From NCEH01 sp043195095 (lineage in GTDB: Bacteria; Pseudomonadota; Alphaproteobacteria; Rhizobiales; Xanthobacteraceae), in assembly GCF_043195095.1 (NCBI RefSeq), contig NZ_JBAFWN010000013.1: a stretch of DNA of 64,000 nucleotides; one strand, 5' to 3'. Both the position numbers and the translations under genes were made by a program. Every line of letters begins with the position of its first letter. The first letter of the stretch is position 1. Below the pieces are notes generated by a model. That model saw nothing but the letters and a program-made list of their open reading frames with translations, made no database searches and was not told where the DNA came from. Below, piece after piece: positions 1 to 8,190 of the stretch.

Positions 1-1626
1 CCAGGTGTGGGAGGTGACGACGAGGGGCACCGAGATCCAGCCGGACTCCTGACCGACCTCGCGACGACGCCGGGCGAAGACGATCTCCTGACGGAGGCCG
101 CCCAGCATCTTCATGGCGAAGGCCTCATAGCTGACGATCAGGTTGAGCCCGCCTTTGTTGGCGAGCGCCGCACCTGCAACTGCTTCCTCGTTGAGCGCGG
201 TGATGACGGCGCCATCAACGGCTTCGGCTACCCCGGGCTCGGCGACGTTGACGCGATGCCGCAGACGATCGAGCGCGGCGCCCATATGGTTGGAGCGCAA
301 CTCGTCGGGATTGCCGAGCCGCGGCCGTAAATCCGGATTGGCATCGACGACGCGCACGAACCAGCGGTCTAGCGCATGCATGGCGCAGTCCGGAGCATCG
401 CCCACGCGGATCCATTCGGGTTCGGGGAGCTGGGGTGACGGCGGGCTTCGCAGTGCGAGGGGATGGCGGCTTTCGAGCGGCCGGTTCTGCGGGTCGTGAA
501 TGGCAAGCGCGCCGACCGCGCGGTCAATCTCTTGCAGCGGAACGAAGAGCGCTGCTGCAGCTTCGTTGAAGGCGTTTCGTGCCGCGTCATCGCGCGACGG
601 GTTGCCGTCGATCGGAAGGTTGTGCGCCGCATTGGTGCCGGCGCCCGGAAAGCCGAACCCCTTGATCGTCTTGGCGATCACATAGGGGATGGGCGCGGGA
701 TAGACGTGATCGGCATCGGCGGCGAAACGTCCGAGCCGCTCCTCGGCCGTGAGGATCGCCCAGGCGAACGCGGCCGGGTCGCGGCCGTCGATCGCGAAGG
801 GATCGAAGCCGTTATGGCGAAGATGGGCCGCGAGCCAGTCGGCCCCGCCCTGCTGGGCAATCTGAGCGCGCTCCTCGATGCGGCGTCCGTTGAGGATCAT
901 GATGGGGATCGCGAGGCCGGAATCCTCGGCGCGCCACCAGCGGGGTGTCCAGTCGGAGCCGCGCTGCTCCTCGAAGGCACCGTCACTCAGGAAGGCGATG
1001 AGACTCTCTCCGGGAAGCGGCATGTGCACATATTGCACCTCCGCGAAACCAAGATAGCCTCCCTCCGAGATCGCCCCGGCGGTGTTGGGACCAGCATGGC
1101 TGCCCAGCGGGACCGCGGCGCGACCCTCCGCATCGATCGCATAGGAATAGAAGTCGGCCGCGAGCTGAGAGAGCCCCTTCTCGGTCCGGTCGTAGCGGCC
1201 TTTCTGCGTCGGCGAGACGTCGCCAGTCAGCGCATTGACGGCCTCGATCGCTGCGACGCAATGGCCTTGCCCCATCAGCCACGAGCGGGTCTTGGCGGTG
1301 ATCGTGTTGGCGGTGAGATAGCCGACAAAAGCAGGAACCATGTTGAGCGAGCCACCGGTATGGCCTTCAGGCGTCGGCTTGAACGCAGCGGCCGGCAGCG
1401 GCGCGCCGGAGAGATTGACCCGGCTGGCATAGGTCATGTGGACGACGGTCCACATCGCCGCGCAGGCCAGACGGTCGGCAGCGGCGAGCAGCCGGTAGAG
1501 CCTGTCGGGCGCCATGTATCCCGAGGCTGCGAGTGCTGCAACACGCTCGACCGTCTCGGCGCTGTGCTCGATGGGCCCGTAGCCCTTCTGCCAGATCGCG
1601 AATGCGTCCGATGTCATTTCACTCAT
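1..1626 (-). CDS. Phosphoketolase-family enzyme, N-terminal part (runs off left edge)
   Basis: A thiamine-diphosphate enzyme of the phosphoketolase (Xfp) family. Family members split xylulose 5-phosphate or fructose 6-phosphate with phosphate to give acetyl phosphate and a shorter sugar phosphate. The reverse strand is open from the ATG at 1626 to the window edge, about 542 codons of a family usually near 790-800. Visible blocks include PTPEGHTGGSLNMVPAF (about residues 84-100), a GQGHCVAAIEA segment and KTIKGFGFPGAG. This branch differs from textbook Xfp and relatives are sometimes annotated as xylulose 5-phosphate 3-epimerase, so the exact reaction is inferred. The start overlaps the stop of the upstream PRPP synthetase gene (ATGA), which indicates translational coupling. 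Confidence 0.85.
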   Translation of the reverse strand, partial: MSEMTSDAFAIWQKGYGPIEHSAETVERVAALAASGYMAPDRLYRLLAAADRLACAAMWTVVHMTYASRVNLSGAPLPAAAFKPTPEGHTGGSLNMVPAFVGYLTANTITAKTRSWLMGQGHCVAAIEAVNALTGDVSPTQKGRYDRTEKGLSQLAADFYSYAIDAEGRAAVPLGSHAGPNTAGAISEGGYLGFAEVQYVHMPLPGESLIAFLSDGAFEEQRGSDWTPRWWRAEDSGLAIPIMILNGRRIEERAQIAQQGGADWLAAHLRHNGFDPFAIDGRDPAAFAWAILTAEERLGRFAADADHVYPAPIPYVIAKTIKGFGFPGAGTNAAHNLPIDGNPSRDDAARNAFNEAAAALFVPLQEIDRAVGALAIHDPQNRPLESRHPLALRSPPSPQLPEPEWIRVGDAPDCAMHALDRWFVRVVDANPDLRPRLGNPDELRSNHMGAALDRLRHRVNVAEPGVAEAVDGAVITALNEEAVAGAALANKGGLNLIVSYEAFAMKMLGGLRQEIVFARRRREVGQESGWISVPLVVTSHTW

Positions 1627-2669
1627 GTTGCGCTATCACCTTTTCCTTGTTGTGGGACCGGCGTCCGCGTTCGACTGACGCCGCTTGTCCATGGCGGAGG
1701 ATCGCTGGCCGGAAAGGAGTCGATGCCGGCGCGTTCGACTTCATCGAGCGGTTCGGCCGGCCGCCTGTGGCGGACAATATCCCGCGGGACATTCCGGGCG
1801 GCCGAGATGGCGGCGGCTATCAGGGGTGCGAGACGGATGGCGTTGCTCGCATGCAGGACAGAATCGCTCGAAACGATTCTGTCGGCGACGGCCAATAAGC
1901 GCTGGTAGGAATCCTCGGCGAAGAGGCCATGGATGACGGCGCAGACGGGCCGCGCGAACCCCTGGAGCGGAAGCTTGCATGCGGCTTCAAAGAGCGTGTC
2001 GCCGGACGACGCGATGTCGTCGACGAGGACCGGCCGGAGGCCGCTCCATTGCGAGAGGTCGGGGAGCTCGACGTCGACGCTGCGGTCGCCGTGCCTGGTT
2101 TTGCTTAGAACGGCATGGGGTGCGCCGATGCGCGCGGCAATGGCCGAGACCCACTGCTCGCTTTCCTCGTCCGGCCCGATGATGAGAGGCTTCTGCACCT
2201 CAGCCGCGATCCAGTCGGCGAGAAGCGGCGCGGCATGAAGCGTCTCTGTCGGGATCGTGTAGAGTGCGGAAAGAGCGGCATAGCGATGAAGGTGCGGGTC
2301 GACGGTCACCAACCGGTCGAAGGTCGAGGACACGAGGCGGGCAAAGGTCTTCGAGGTCACCGCTTCGCCGGGCAGAAAGCGACGGTCTTGCCGCATATAG
2401 GCGAGATAGGGCGCAACGAGCGTGACCTCGCGCGCACCGAGCGACCGGGCCGCATCGGCCGCGAAAACGAGACGCAGGAACCCGTCATCCGGCGGCGCCA
2501 GGGTGCAGACGAGATCGACGGGACGGTTCGCAATATTGGAGAGAATCCGAACGTAGGTCTCGCCGTCGGGAAAGCGGCGCGTCTCGATCGCACCCAGTTC
2601 CCATCCCCCGGACTCGGCAAGATGTCGGGCGAAGATTTCGTTTCCGGGCAAGGGAAGGATCAGGCGCAT
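1623..2669 (-). CDS. prs: Ribose-phosphate pyrophosphokinase (PRPP synthetase)
   Basis: Transfers pyrophosphate from ATP to ribose 5-phosphate, giving PRPP for nucleotide, histidine and NAD synthesis. The 348-residue product has the family's FPDGETYVRI segment near the N terminus, VDPHLHR in the ATP/metal site, the catalytic loop KTRHGDRSVDVEL, and the PRPP-binding loop VLVDDIASSGDTLFEA. It is about 30 residues longer than usual; the extra C terminus carries SFPASDPPPWTSG, a short motif seen at the tails of diverse alphaproteobacterial proteins. It lies 12 bases after copB and overlaps the phosphoketolase gene by 4 bases. This is probably a second, specialised Prs rather than the housekeeping copy, because of its operon partners and tail. 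Confidence 0.9.
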   Translation of the reverse strand: MRLILPLPGNEIFARHLAESGGWELGAIETRRFPDGETYVRILSNIANRPVDLVCTLAPPDDGFLRLVFAADAARSLGAREVTLVAPYLAYMRQDRRFLPGEAVTSKTFARLVSSTFDRLVTVDPHLHRYAALSALYTIPTETLHAAPLLADWIAAEVQKPLIIGPDEESEQWVSAIAARIGAPHAVLSKTRHGDRSVDVELPDLSQWSGLRPVLVDDIASSGDTLFEAACKLPLQGFARPVCAVIHGLFAEDSYQRLLAVADRIVSSDSVLHASNAIRLAPLIAAAISAARNVPRDIVRHRRPAEPLDEVERAGIDSFPASDPPPWTSGVSRTRTPVPQQGKGDSAT

Positions 2670-2681
2670 GGATCATGCTCC

Positions 2682-4781
2682 TCATTTCTTCCGGTAGAAC
2701 CGCAGAAACTGCGCGTTGATGGCGACGATGACGGTGCTGGCCGACATGAAAACGGCGGCGACGGCTGGGGTCATCAGGAAACCCGTTCCGAAGGTGATGC
2801 CGGCCGCCATCGGGATGGCAATTGCGTTGTATCCGGTCGCCCAGATCAGGTTCTGTACCATCTTGCGGTAGGTGGCGCGTGACAGGCCGAGGATCGCGGC
2901 CACATCGCGCGGATCGCTTCTGACCAGGACGACGTCGGCCGATTCCACGGCAACGTCAGTGCCAGCGCCGATGGCGATCCCGAGATCGGCCACGACCAGC
3001 GCCGGCGCGTCATTCACGCCGTCGCCAACCATGGCAACCTGCAGTCCGCGCGCCTGCAATTCCTTGATCTTCTCGGACTTCTGATCCGGCAGCACCTCGG
3101 CGAAATATTCAGCTATGCCCAGTTCGTCCGACACCGCTTGCGCGACCCCCTTGGCATCGCCAGTGAGCATCACGGAGTTGATCCCGAGCGCCTTCAGTTC
3201 GGCGATGGCCTCCTTCGATTCCTGCCGGACGATATCGGCCAGCGCGAACAGCGCGCGCGGCTCGCCGTCGCGGACGAGCACGACCACTGTCTTGCCCTGG
3301 GCCTCCAATTGCTTGAGCCGCTCGTGGCCGATCGCCTTGCCCTGCCTTGCGAGGTGGCCGGGGCTGACGATACGGATGTCGGCGCAGTCAACCTTTGCGA
3401 CGATGCCCTCTCCGGTGATGTTGCTGACCTCGCTTGCCTTCGGGACGGTCAAGTTGCGATCCCTGGCCTCGGCGACGATGCCGTGGGCGATCGGATGCTC
3501 GGACTGGCTCTCGGCCGCTGCCGCCAAGGCGAGTTCTTCGTTCTCGTCACCGCCGGCGAGCAGCACGATGTCGCTCACGCCAAACCGGCCCTCGGTCAGC
3601 GTTCCGGTCTTGTCAAAGACCACCGCATTTAGATTGCGCGCGCGTTCAAAGGCCGCGCGGTCACGGATCAGAAGTCCGTTTCCGGCGCTGAGCGAGGTGC
3701 TGACGGCGACGACGAGCGGAACGGCAAGCCCGAGCGCATGCGGGCAGGCGACGACCATCACCGTCACCATGCGCTCGAGCGCGAATTCAAGCGACGCGCC
3801 GAGAACGAGCCACCAGACGAAGAGCGTCCCGAAGCCTACGGTAAGGGCGATGTAAGTGAGCCACGAGGCAGCACGGTTGGCGATGTCCTGCGTCCTGGAG
3901 CGCGTCGCCTGCGCCTTCTTCACGAGATCGATGACCTGTGCGAGATAGGTGGCATCGCCCGTGGCGGTCACCTCGATGGTCACGGCGTTGGCGCCGTTGA
4001 TCGCGCCGCCGATGGCGGTGGCACCGACGGTCTTGGAAACCGGGCGGGATTCGCCGGTCAGCATCGCCTCGTTGAAGCCGGACGACCCCTCGATGATCTT
4101 CCCGTCGACGGGCACCTTGGCGCCCGGGCGGACGAGAACCCGATCGCCCGGCTGCAATGCGGAGATGGGGACCTCTTGCATCGAGCCGTCGGCGCCGATC
4201 TTCGTAGCGCTGTCAGGCAGCAGCCGGACCAGTTCCTCGAGCGCGCGCGATGCACCCATCACGGAGCGCATCTCGACCCAGTGGCCGAGAAGCATGATCG
4301 CGACCAAAGTCACGAGCTCCCAATAGAATGGCTCTCCCGGAAAGCCAAAGGTGGTGGCGGCCGAGAAGAAGTAGGCGGCCGAGATCGCCAGCGCGATCAG
4401 AGTCATCATTCCGGGCTGCCCCTTGCGCAGCTCGGACAGGAAGCCGGTGAGAAACGGCCAACCCCCATAAACATAGACGATCGTTGAAAGAGCGAAGAGA
4501 ACCAGTCCATCTCCCGCAAAGGCCAGCGTCTCGGCAACGCCAAGCCAGTGCTGGATCATCGGCGACAGAAGCAGGACCGGCGGCGTGAGAAGGAGTGTGA
4601 CCCAGAACCTTCGGCGGAAGTCGGCGACCATCGCACCATGATCGTGCCCGGCATGCTCGGAATGACTGGAACCGGCCGCTGCCACGATCTTGGGATCGGT
4701 GTGACGATCGTCTTGGCGCCTGCCGCCAGCGTGATCGGCATGACCATTGTGATCGTGGGCATGTGGCCGGTCAGAGGTCAT
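2682..4781 (-). CDS. copB: CopB-type heavy-metal P-type ATPase
   Basis: Inner-membrane P1B-ATPase that exports copper or silver using ATP. The 699-residue protein begins with a His-rich metal-binding tail (HAHDHNGHADH, then HSEHAGHDHG) instead of Cys-type HMA domains. It has the transmembrane CPH motif (ACPHALGLAVPL) that defines the CopB/P1B-3 branch. Other hallmarks are LTGES, the phosphorylation site DKTGTLTEG, SEHPIAHG in the nucleotide domain, and GDGVNDAPAL. It is the first gene of a minus-strand operon with prs and the phosphoketolase gene. Substrate choice among Cu+, Cu2+ and Ag+ cannot be read from the sequence. An AGGA stands about 10 bases before the ATG. Confidence 0.93.
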   Translation of the reverse strand: MTSDRPHAHDHNGHADHAGGRRQDDRHTDPKIVAAAGSSHSEHAGHDHGAMVADFRRRFWVTLLLTPPVLLLSPMIQHWLGVAETLAFAGDGLVLFALSTIVYVYGGWPFLTGFLSELRKGQPGMMTLIALAISAAYFFSAATTFGFPGEPFYWELVTLVAIMLLGHWVEMRSVMGASRALEELVRLLPDSATKIGADGSMQEVPISALQPGDRVLVRPGAKVPVDGKIIEGSSGFNEAMLTGESRPVSKTVGATAIGGAINGANAVTIEVTATGDATYLAQVIDLVKKAQATRSRTQDIANRAASWLTYIALTVGFGTLFVWWLVLGASLEFALERMVTVMVVACPHALGLAVPLVVAVSTSLSAGNGLLIRDRAAFERARNLNAVVFDKTGTLTEGRFGVSDIVLLAGGDENEELALAAAAESQSEHPIAHGIVAEARDRNLTVPKASEVSNITGEGIVAKVDCADIRIVSPGHLARQGKAIGHERLKQLEAQGKTVVVLVRDGEPRALFALADIVRQESKEAIAELKALGINSVMLTGDAKGVAQAVSDELGIAEYFAEVLPDQKSEKIKELQARGLQVAMVGDGVNDAPALVVADLGIAIGAGTDVAVESADVVLVRSDPRDVAAILGLSRATYRKMVQNLIWATGYNAIAIPMAAGITFGTGFLMTPAVAAVFMSASTVIVAINAQFLRFYRKK

Positions 4782-5406
4782 TCTACGAGATCCTGCTGTT
4801 TGCTACGGCCTTTGGGAGACCATGGTGCTTATGGAATGCTCGACGAGATTCGGCCCGCGCGCCAGCGACGTGAGCGCCATTTCGTGCCGAGCCAGCTTGG
4901 TCGCCGGTTCCCCACGGCACGTCTTTGATCGAGGTTAAGTTCGCCGATGGGCCAAAAGGTCATAGGTGAAGCTCAATCTCGGTGTCGTACTCCGACGGCC
5001 GAGCGGTAGCGGCCTGCCGTGTCGGATTGTGCGAGGCTCGGGCGGCAGACGATTGTCGAGACGGTAACCCCAACCCACGGACGGAGAGGCGCCGAGCCAC
5101 CCGGCGTGCACCAGCCTGAGCATGCCGGACCTCAGAACCGGTTGCATTTGCCGCCGTTCCAAAACTCCAGTGCCGGAAAAAATGTCGCCGACACGCTACC
5201 ATCATTTGTGCGACAAACCTGCGCTTCATCCTCCCCTGGCTGAGTTCGCTCGACCGGAATCCGCACTACGGCCGCCACGAACCTTCACCATAGGGCTCCT
5301 GCATACGCGGCCGATCGACGTGGGAGGCGAGATGGGTCTGGTCCCGAGCGCGGGATGAAGCCGGCTATCGACAGGCCGCGCCCATGCAACCGGGACTGGA
5401 GCAGAC
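4782..5406. other. Divergent intergenic region, 625 bp, no gene recognised
   Basis: This gap separates the minus-strand copB operon from the plus-strand antiporter gene. It must hold two divergent promoters. Short open frames exist on both strands but none has a convincing start, ribosome site or family resemblance. I see no RNA gene or IS end. Confidence 0.6.
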
Positions 5407-7047
5407 GTGGAGACCATCTCAGTTGCCTTGATCCTTCTGCTAGCCGTTGTGATCAGCGGTGCGCTCGCGCGCATGTCGCCGATCGCCCTACCGCTTCCCC
5501 TTTTTCAGATCGCGCTCGGCGTGGTCATCGCGTCGGTGGCCAATCTCGGCGTCGAACTGGAACCGGAGATTTTCTTCCTGCTGTTCCTGCCGCCGCTCCT
5601 GTTCCTGGACGGCTGGCGCATCCCCAAGGAGGGTGTGTTCCGGGACAAGGGCACGATCCTGGAGCTTGCCTTCGGCCTGGTCGTGTTCACCGTGGTCGGC
5701 GTCGGCTTCCTGGTGAACTGGATGATCCCGGCCATGCCGCTGGCGGTTGCTTTCGCGCTGGCGGCCATCGTCTCGCCCACCGATCCGATCGCGGTGTCGG
5801 CCATTGCTGCCAGAGTGCCCATTCCCAAGCGGCTGATGCACATCCTCGAAGGCGAGTCGCTGCTTAACGATGCGTCGGGCCTGGTCTGCATGCGCTTCGC
5901 GGTTGCCGCGACCCTGACCGGTACATTCTCCCTCGCCGAGGCCGCCGGCACATTCCTCTGGGTTGCGATCGGCGGCATCGCGATCGGCATGGGAGTGACC
6001 TGGTCGGCGACCAAGGCGAAGAACTGGATCTCGCGCAAATTCGGGGAAGAAACCGGCTCGCAGATCCTGATCAGTCTGCTGATCCCCTTCGCCGCCTATC
6101 TTCTGGCCGAGCGTCTTCATTGTTCGGGGATTCTCGCCGCGGTCGCGGCCGGCATCACCATGAGTTATGTGGAGCAGACCGGACAAGCGCTCGCCGTCAC
6201 CCGTGTCCGTCGCAGCGCCGTCTGGGACACGGTCCAGTTCACCGCCAACGGAATCATTTTCGTTCTGCTGGGCGAGCAGCTCCCTCAGATCCTGGCCGGG
6301 GCGGCGCAGGTCGTGCACGAGACCGGGCATCACGAGCCGGCCTGGCTCCTCGTCTACGTCGTCTCCATCAACCTGGCGCTTGCGGCATTGCGGCTTCTTT
6401 GGGTTTGGACCTCGCTGCGTTTCACCTTGTTCCGGGCTGCGCGCCGGGGTGAAGCTCTCGTCACGCCGAGTTGGCGTCTGATCGCCGCCATGTCGCTTGC
6501 AGGCGTGCGCGGAACGATCACGCTCGCCGGCGTTCTGACCTTGCCGCTGGTGATGGCCGACGGGACAGCGTTTCCGGCGCGTGACCTCGCCATCTTCCTG
6601 GCCGCCGGCGTGATCATCCTGTCGCTCGTCGCCGCCAGCATCGGCCTGCCACATCTTCTCAAGGGGCTGGAACTGCCGCCGGAGCCTTCGCATCAGGAAG
6701 ACGAAGACCGCGCCCGGATCGCCGCGTCCGAGGCGGCGATCCGGGCCGTCGAGCGGGCCCAGCATGATATGGGCGAGGGACGCAGCGACGCCGATCTTTA
6801 CGTGGATGCCGGAGCGCGGATCATGGAGCTTTACCGCCAGCGCATCGATGGCCGTTCCAAGACTGGCGAGGAGCGCGATCTCGCCCGGAAGATCGACGAG
6901 ATCGAACGCAGGCTGCGCCTGGCCGGCTTGCGTGCCGAACGCGACGAGATCTATCGCATTGTTCGCAGCCGGAGCCTCACAGACGAGGCGGCGCGCAAGC
7001 TGGTCAGGGAAGTCGATCTGCTGGATGCGAGATTCAGAGTAACGTGA
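5407..7047 (+). CDS. CPA1-family Na+/H+ antiporter
   Basis: Monovalent cation/proton antiporter of the inner membrane, used for pH and sodium homeostasis. The 546-residue product has about a dozen hydrophobic segments across residues 1-415 and a charged cytoplasmic C-terminal tail of about 120 residues. The core motif SPTDPIAVSAI followed by EGESLLNDASG carries the acidic ion-binding residues of bacterial NhaP/YjcE-type CPA1 exchangers. Translation appears to start at GTG 5407, which leaves the first helix intact. The gene stands alone and converges with the small exported-protein gene at 7189-7428. Na+ versus K+ preference is not evident. Confidence 0.9.
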   Translation: METISVALILLLAVVISGALARMSPIALPLPLFQIALGVVIASVANLGVELEPEIFFLLFLPPLLFLDGWRIPKEGVFRDKGTILELAFGLVVFTVVGVGFLVNWMIPAMPLAVAFALAAIVSPTDPIAVSAIAARVPIPKRLMHILEGESLLNDASGLVCMRFAVAATLTGTFSLAEAAGTFLWVAIGGIAIGMGVTWSATKAKNWISRKFGEETGSQILISLLIPFAAYLLAERLHCSGILAAVAAGITMSYVEQTGQALAVTRVRRSAVWDTVQFTANGIIFVLLGEQLPQILAGAAQVVHETGHHEPAWLLVYVVSINLALAALRLLWVWTSLRFTLFRAARRGEALVTPSWRLIAAMSLAGVRGTITLAGVLTLPLVMADGTAFPARDLAIFLAAGVIILSLVAASIGLPHLLKGLELPPEPSHQEDEDRARIAASEAAIRAVERAQHDMGEGRSDADLYVDAGARIMELYRQRIDGRSKTGEERDLARKIDEIERRLRLAGLRAERDEIYRIVRSRSLTDEAARKLVREVDLLDARFRVT

Positions 7048-7132
7048 GGAACCTTCGATAAGCGCACAAAGGTGCCGCAACACGACCGCGGCGTCGCTTC
7101 AGGACGACACTCATAGGTTTTGCGGGAGTGCT

Positions 7133-7159
7133 GAGCCGCGCCAACAAAGGGCGCGGCTC
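7133..7159. terminator. GC-rich hairpin between convergent genes
   Basis: GAGCCGCGCC and GGCGCGGCTC form a perfect 10-bp inverted repeat around a 7-base loop, in the 141-bp gap between the ends of the antiporter gene and the small exported-protein gene. There is no T-tract on either side, so it may act as a bidirectional or Rho-assisted terminator; function is inferred from position. Confidence 0.5.
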
Positions 7160-7188
7160 GATCTCCGAGTGGTGCGATGCAGGGCCTG

Positions 7189-7428
7189 CTAGAGCCTCGG
7201 CTTTGAGGGGATCGTGGCCCCACCCGTCATCGTCGGCATTTGCGGATCGCCCGGCGGCATGGATGACATATACGCGGGCGCCTGTCCGCTTGGGAAATCC
7301 TCCTTCTGGACGTCGAGAAACTCGTGACGTTCACGCTCCTTTTGGGGACGCGTAGACGGATAATAGTCAGCGAAAGCAGGTGCCGCAGACAGCAGCGCCA
7401 CCATGCCACCGAACAGGATCTTCCTCAC
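7189..7428 (-). CDS. Small exported protein of unknown function
   Basis: Not a family I recognise. From a GTG at 7428 the product is 79 residues, with a good signal peptide (RKILFGGMVALLSAAPAFA, cleavage before DYYPS). The mature part is short and hydrophilic, rich in Pro, Met and Ser, with no Cys, which suggests a small periplasmic protein. A longer frame exists upstream to 7605 but it is antisense to the IS630 fragment and is not credible. The start codon lies within a few bases of the IS fragment's edge, so insertion may have replaced the native promoter and start region; expression is uncertain. Confidence 0.55.
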   Translation of the reverse strand: MRKILFGGMVALLSAAPAFADYYPSTRPQKERERHEFLDVQKEDFPSGQAPAYMSSMPPGDPQMPTMTGGATIPSKPRL

Positions 7429-7429
7429 C

Positions 7430-7720
7430 CACAAGCATTCCAAGGTGATCGAATGGCTGGGCCGACACCCGCGCTGGACGTTCCATTTCACGCCCACCTC
7501 GGCGAGCTGGCTCAATGCCGTCGAGGGCTTCTTCGCCATCCTCACCAAGCGCCGCCTCACGCGCAGGGTCTTCAAGGGCGTCGTCGATCTCCAGGCCGGT
7601 ATCAACTGCTTCGTCGTCGATCATAACCAGCAGCCAAAGCCCTTCGTCTGGACCGCCGATCCTAACAAAATCACCGCCGCCGCTGCCCGCGGCCACCAAG
7701 TGCTAACTTCCGTCCGATAG
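7430..7720 (+). mobile_element. IS630-family transposase, C-terminal fragment
   Basis: About 97 C-terminal codons of an IS630-family DDE transposase are left. The recognisable block is HPRWTFHFTPTSASWLNAVEGFFA followed by LTRRRL, carrying the last acidic residue (E) of the DDE triad, and HNQQPKPFVWTADPNKI near the end. A full transposase of this family is about 340-360 residues, so the N-terminal two thirds including the first catalytic aspartates are missing. No ATG belongs to this piece; the open frame extends leftward only by chance into the neighbouring gene. It is a dead IS remnant. Confidence 0.85.
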
Positions 7721-8190
7721 CCCTTGGGCATGTCAGCGCGGCAATCCTATCGTCGCACCGGATGTCCGATCTTCGGCTAGCGACCAAAGGGGAAGTTCGA
7801 CCCCAAGCGGAAGTTCACTCGCCCTCGGTTAAACTCACACCCATGACCCGAAGCCAACTTCCGCAGCAGTGCTGGAGGTGACCGCTTGCGCCTTAATCCC
7901 GGCCGTTGAAATCAGCTTTGCCGATGCCTGAAAGCAGACATTGCTGACGACACGCGAATCCGCCGGATTGTCTTGCTCCACTAGCAGTCTCAGCGGAGGC
8001 CTCTACCTGCATGCAGCGGCCGCTAGCGCATCTGTCGAGTGCAGTGCTGCGGAAGTCGAAGTAGTTTAATCTAGAAAATACCTCCAGATATTCTAGTCAA
8101 AGTCCATGCGATAGAAAGGTTTGATGCGCGATGGGTGGCGCTAGCCGGTTGATGTCCCGGCAATAGCTGACGGTTCAGTTTCCAAATTGG
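7721..8190. other. Intergenic region, 470 bp, no gene recognised
   Basis: This stretch between the IS630 remnant and the MocR-type gene has no convincing open frame. It may include the right end of the insertion sequence, but no inverted-repeat partner is present because the left part of the element is lost. A weak 6-bp inverted repeat (CTAGAA / TTCTAG, 8071-8096) is the only structure seen. Confidence 0.5.

Noticed and set aside
463..1908. 481-residue plus-strand open frame
   Set aside because: It lies antisense to the phosphoketolase and prs genes, has no domain and no ribosome site, and reflects high GC third-position bias on the other strand.
5488..7083. 531-residue minus-strand open frame
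   Set aside because: Shadow of the antiporter gene; Arg/Asp/Gly-rich product without domains.
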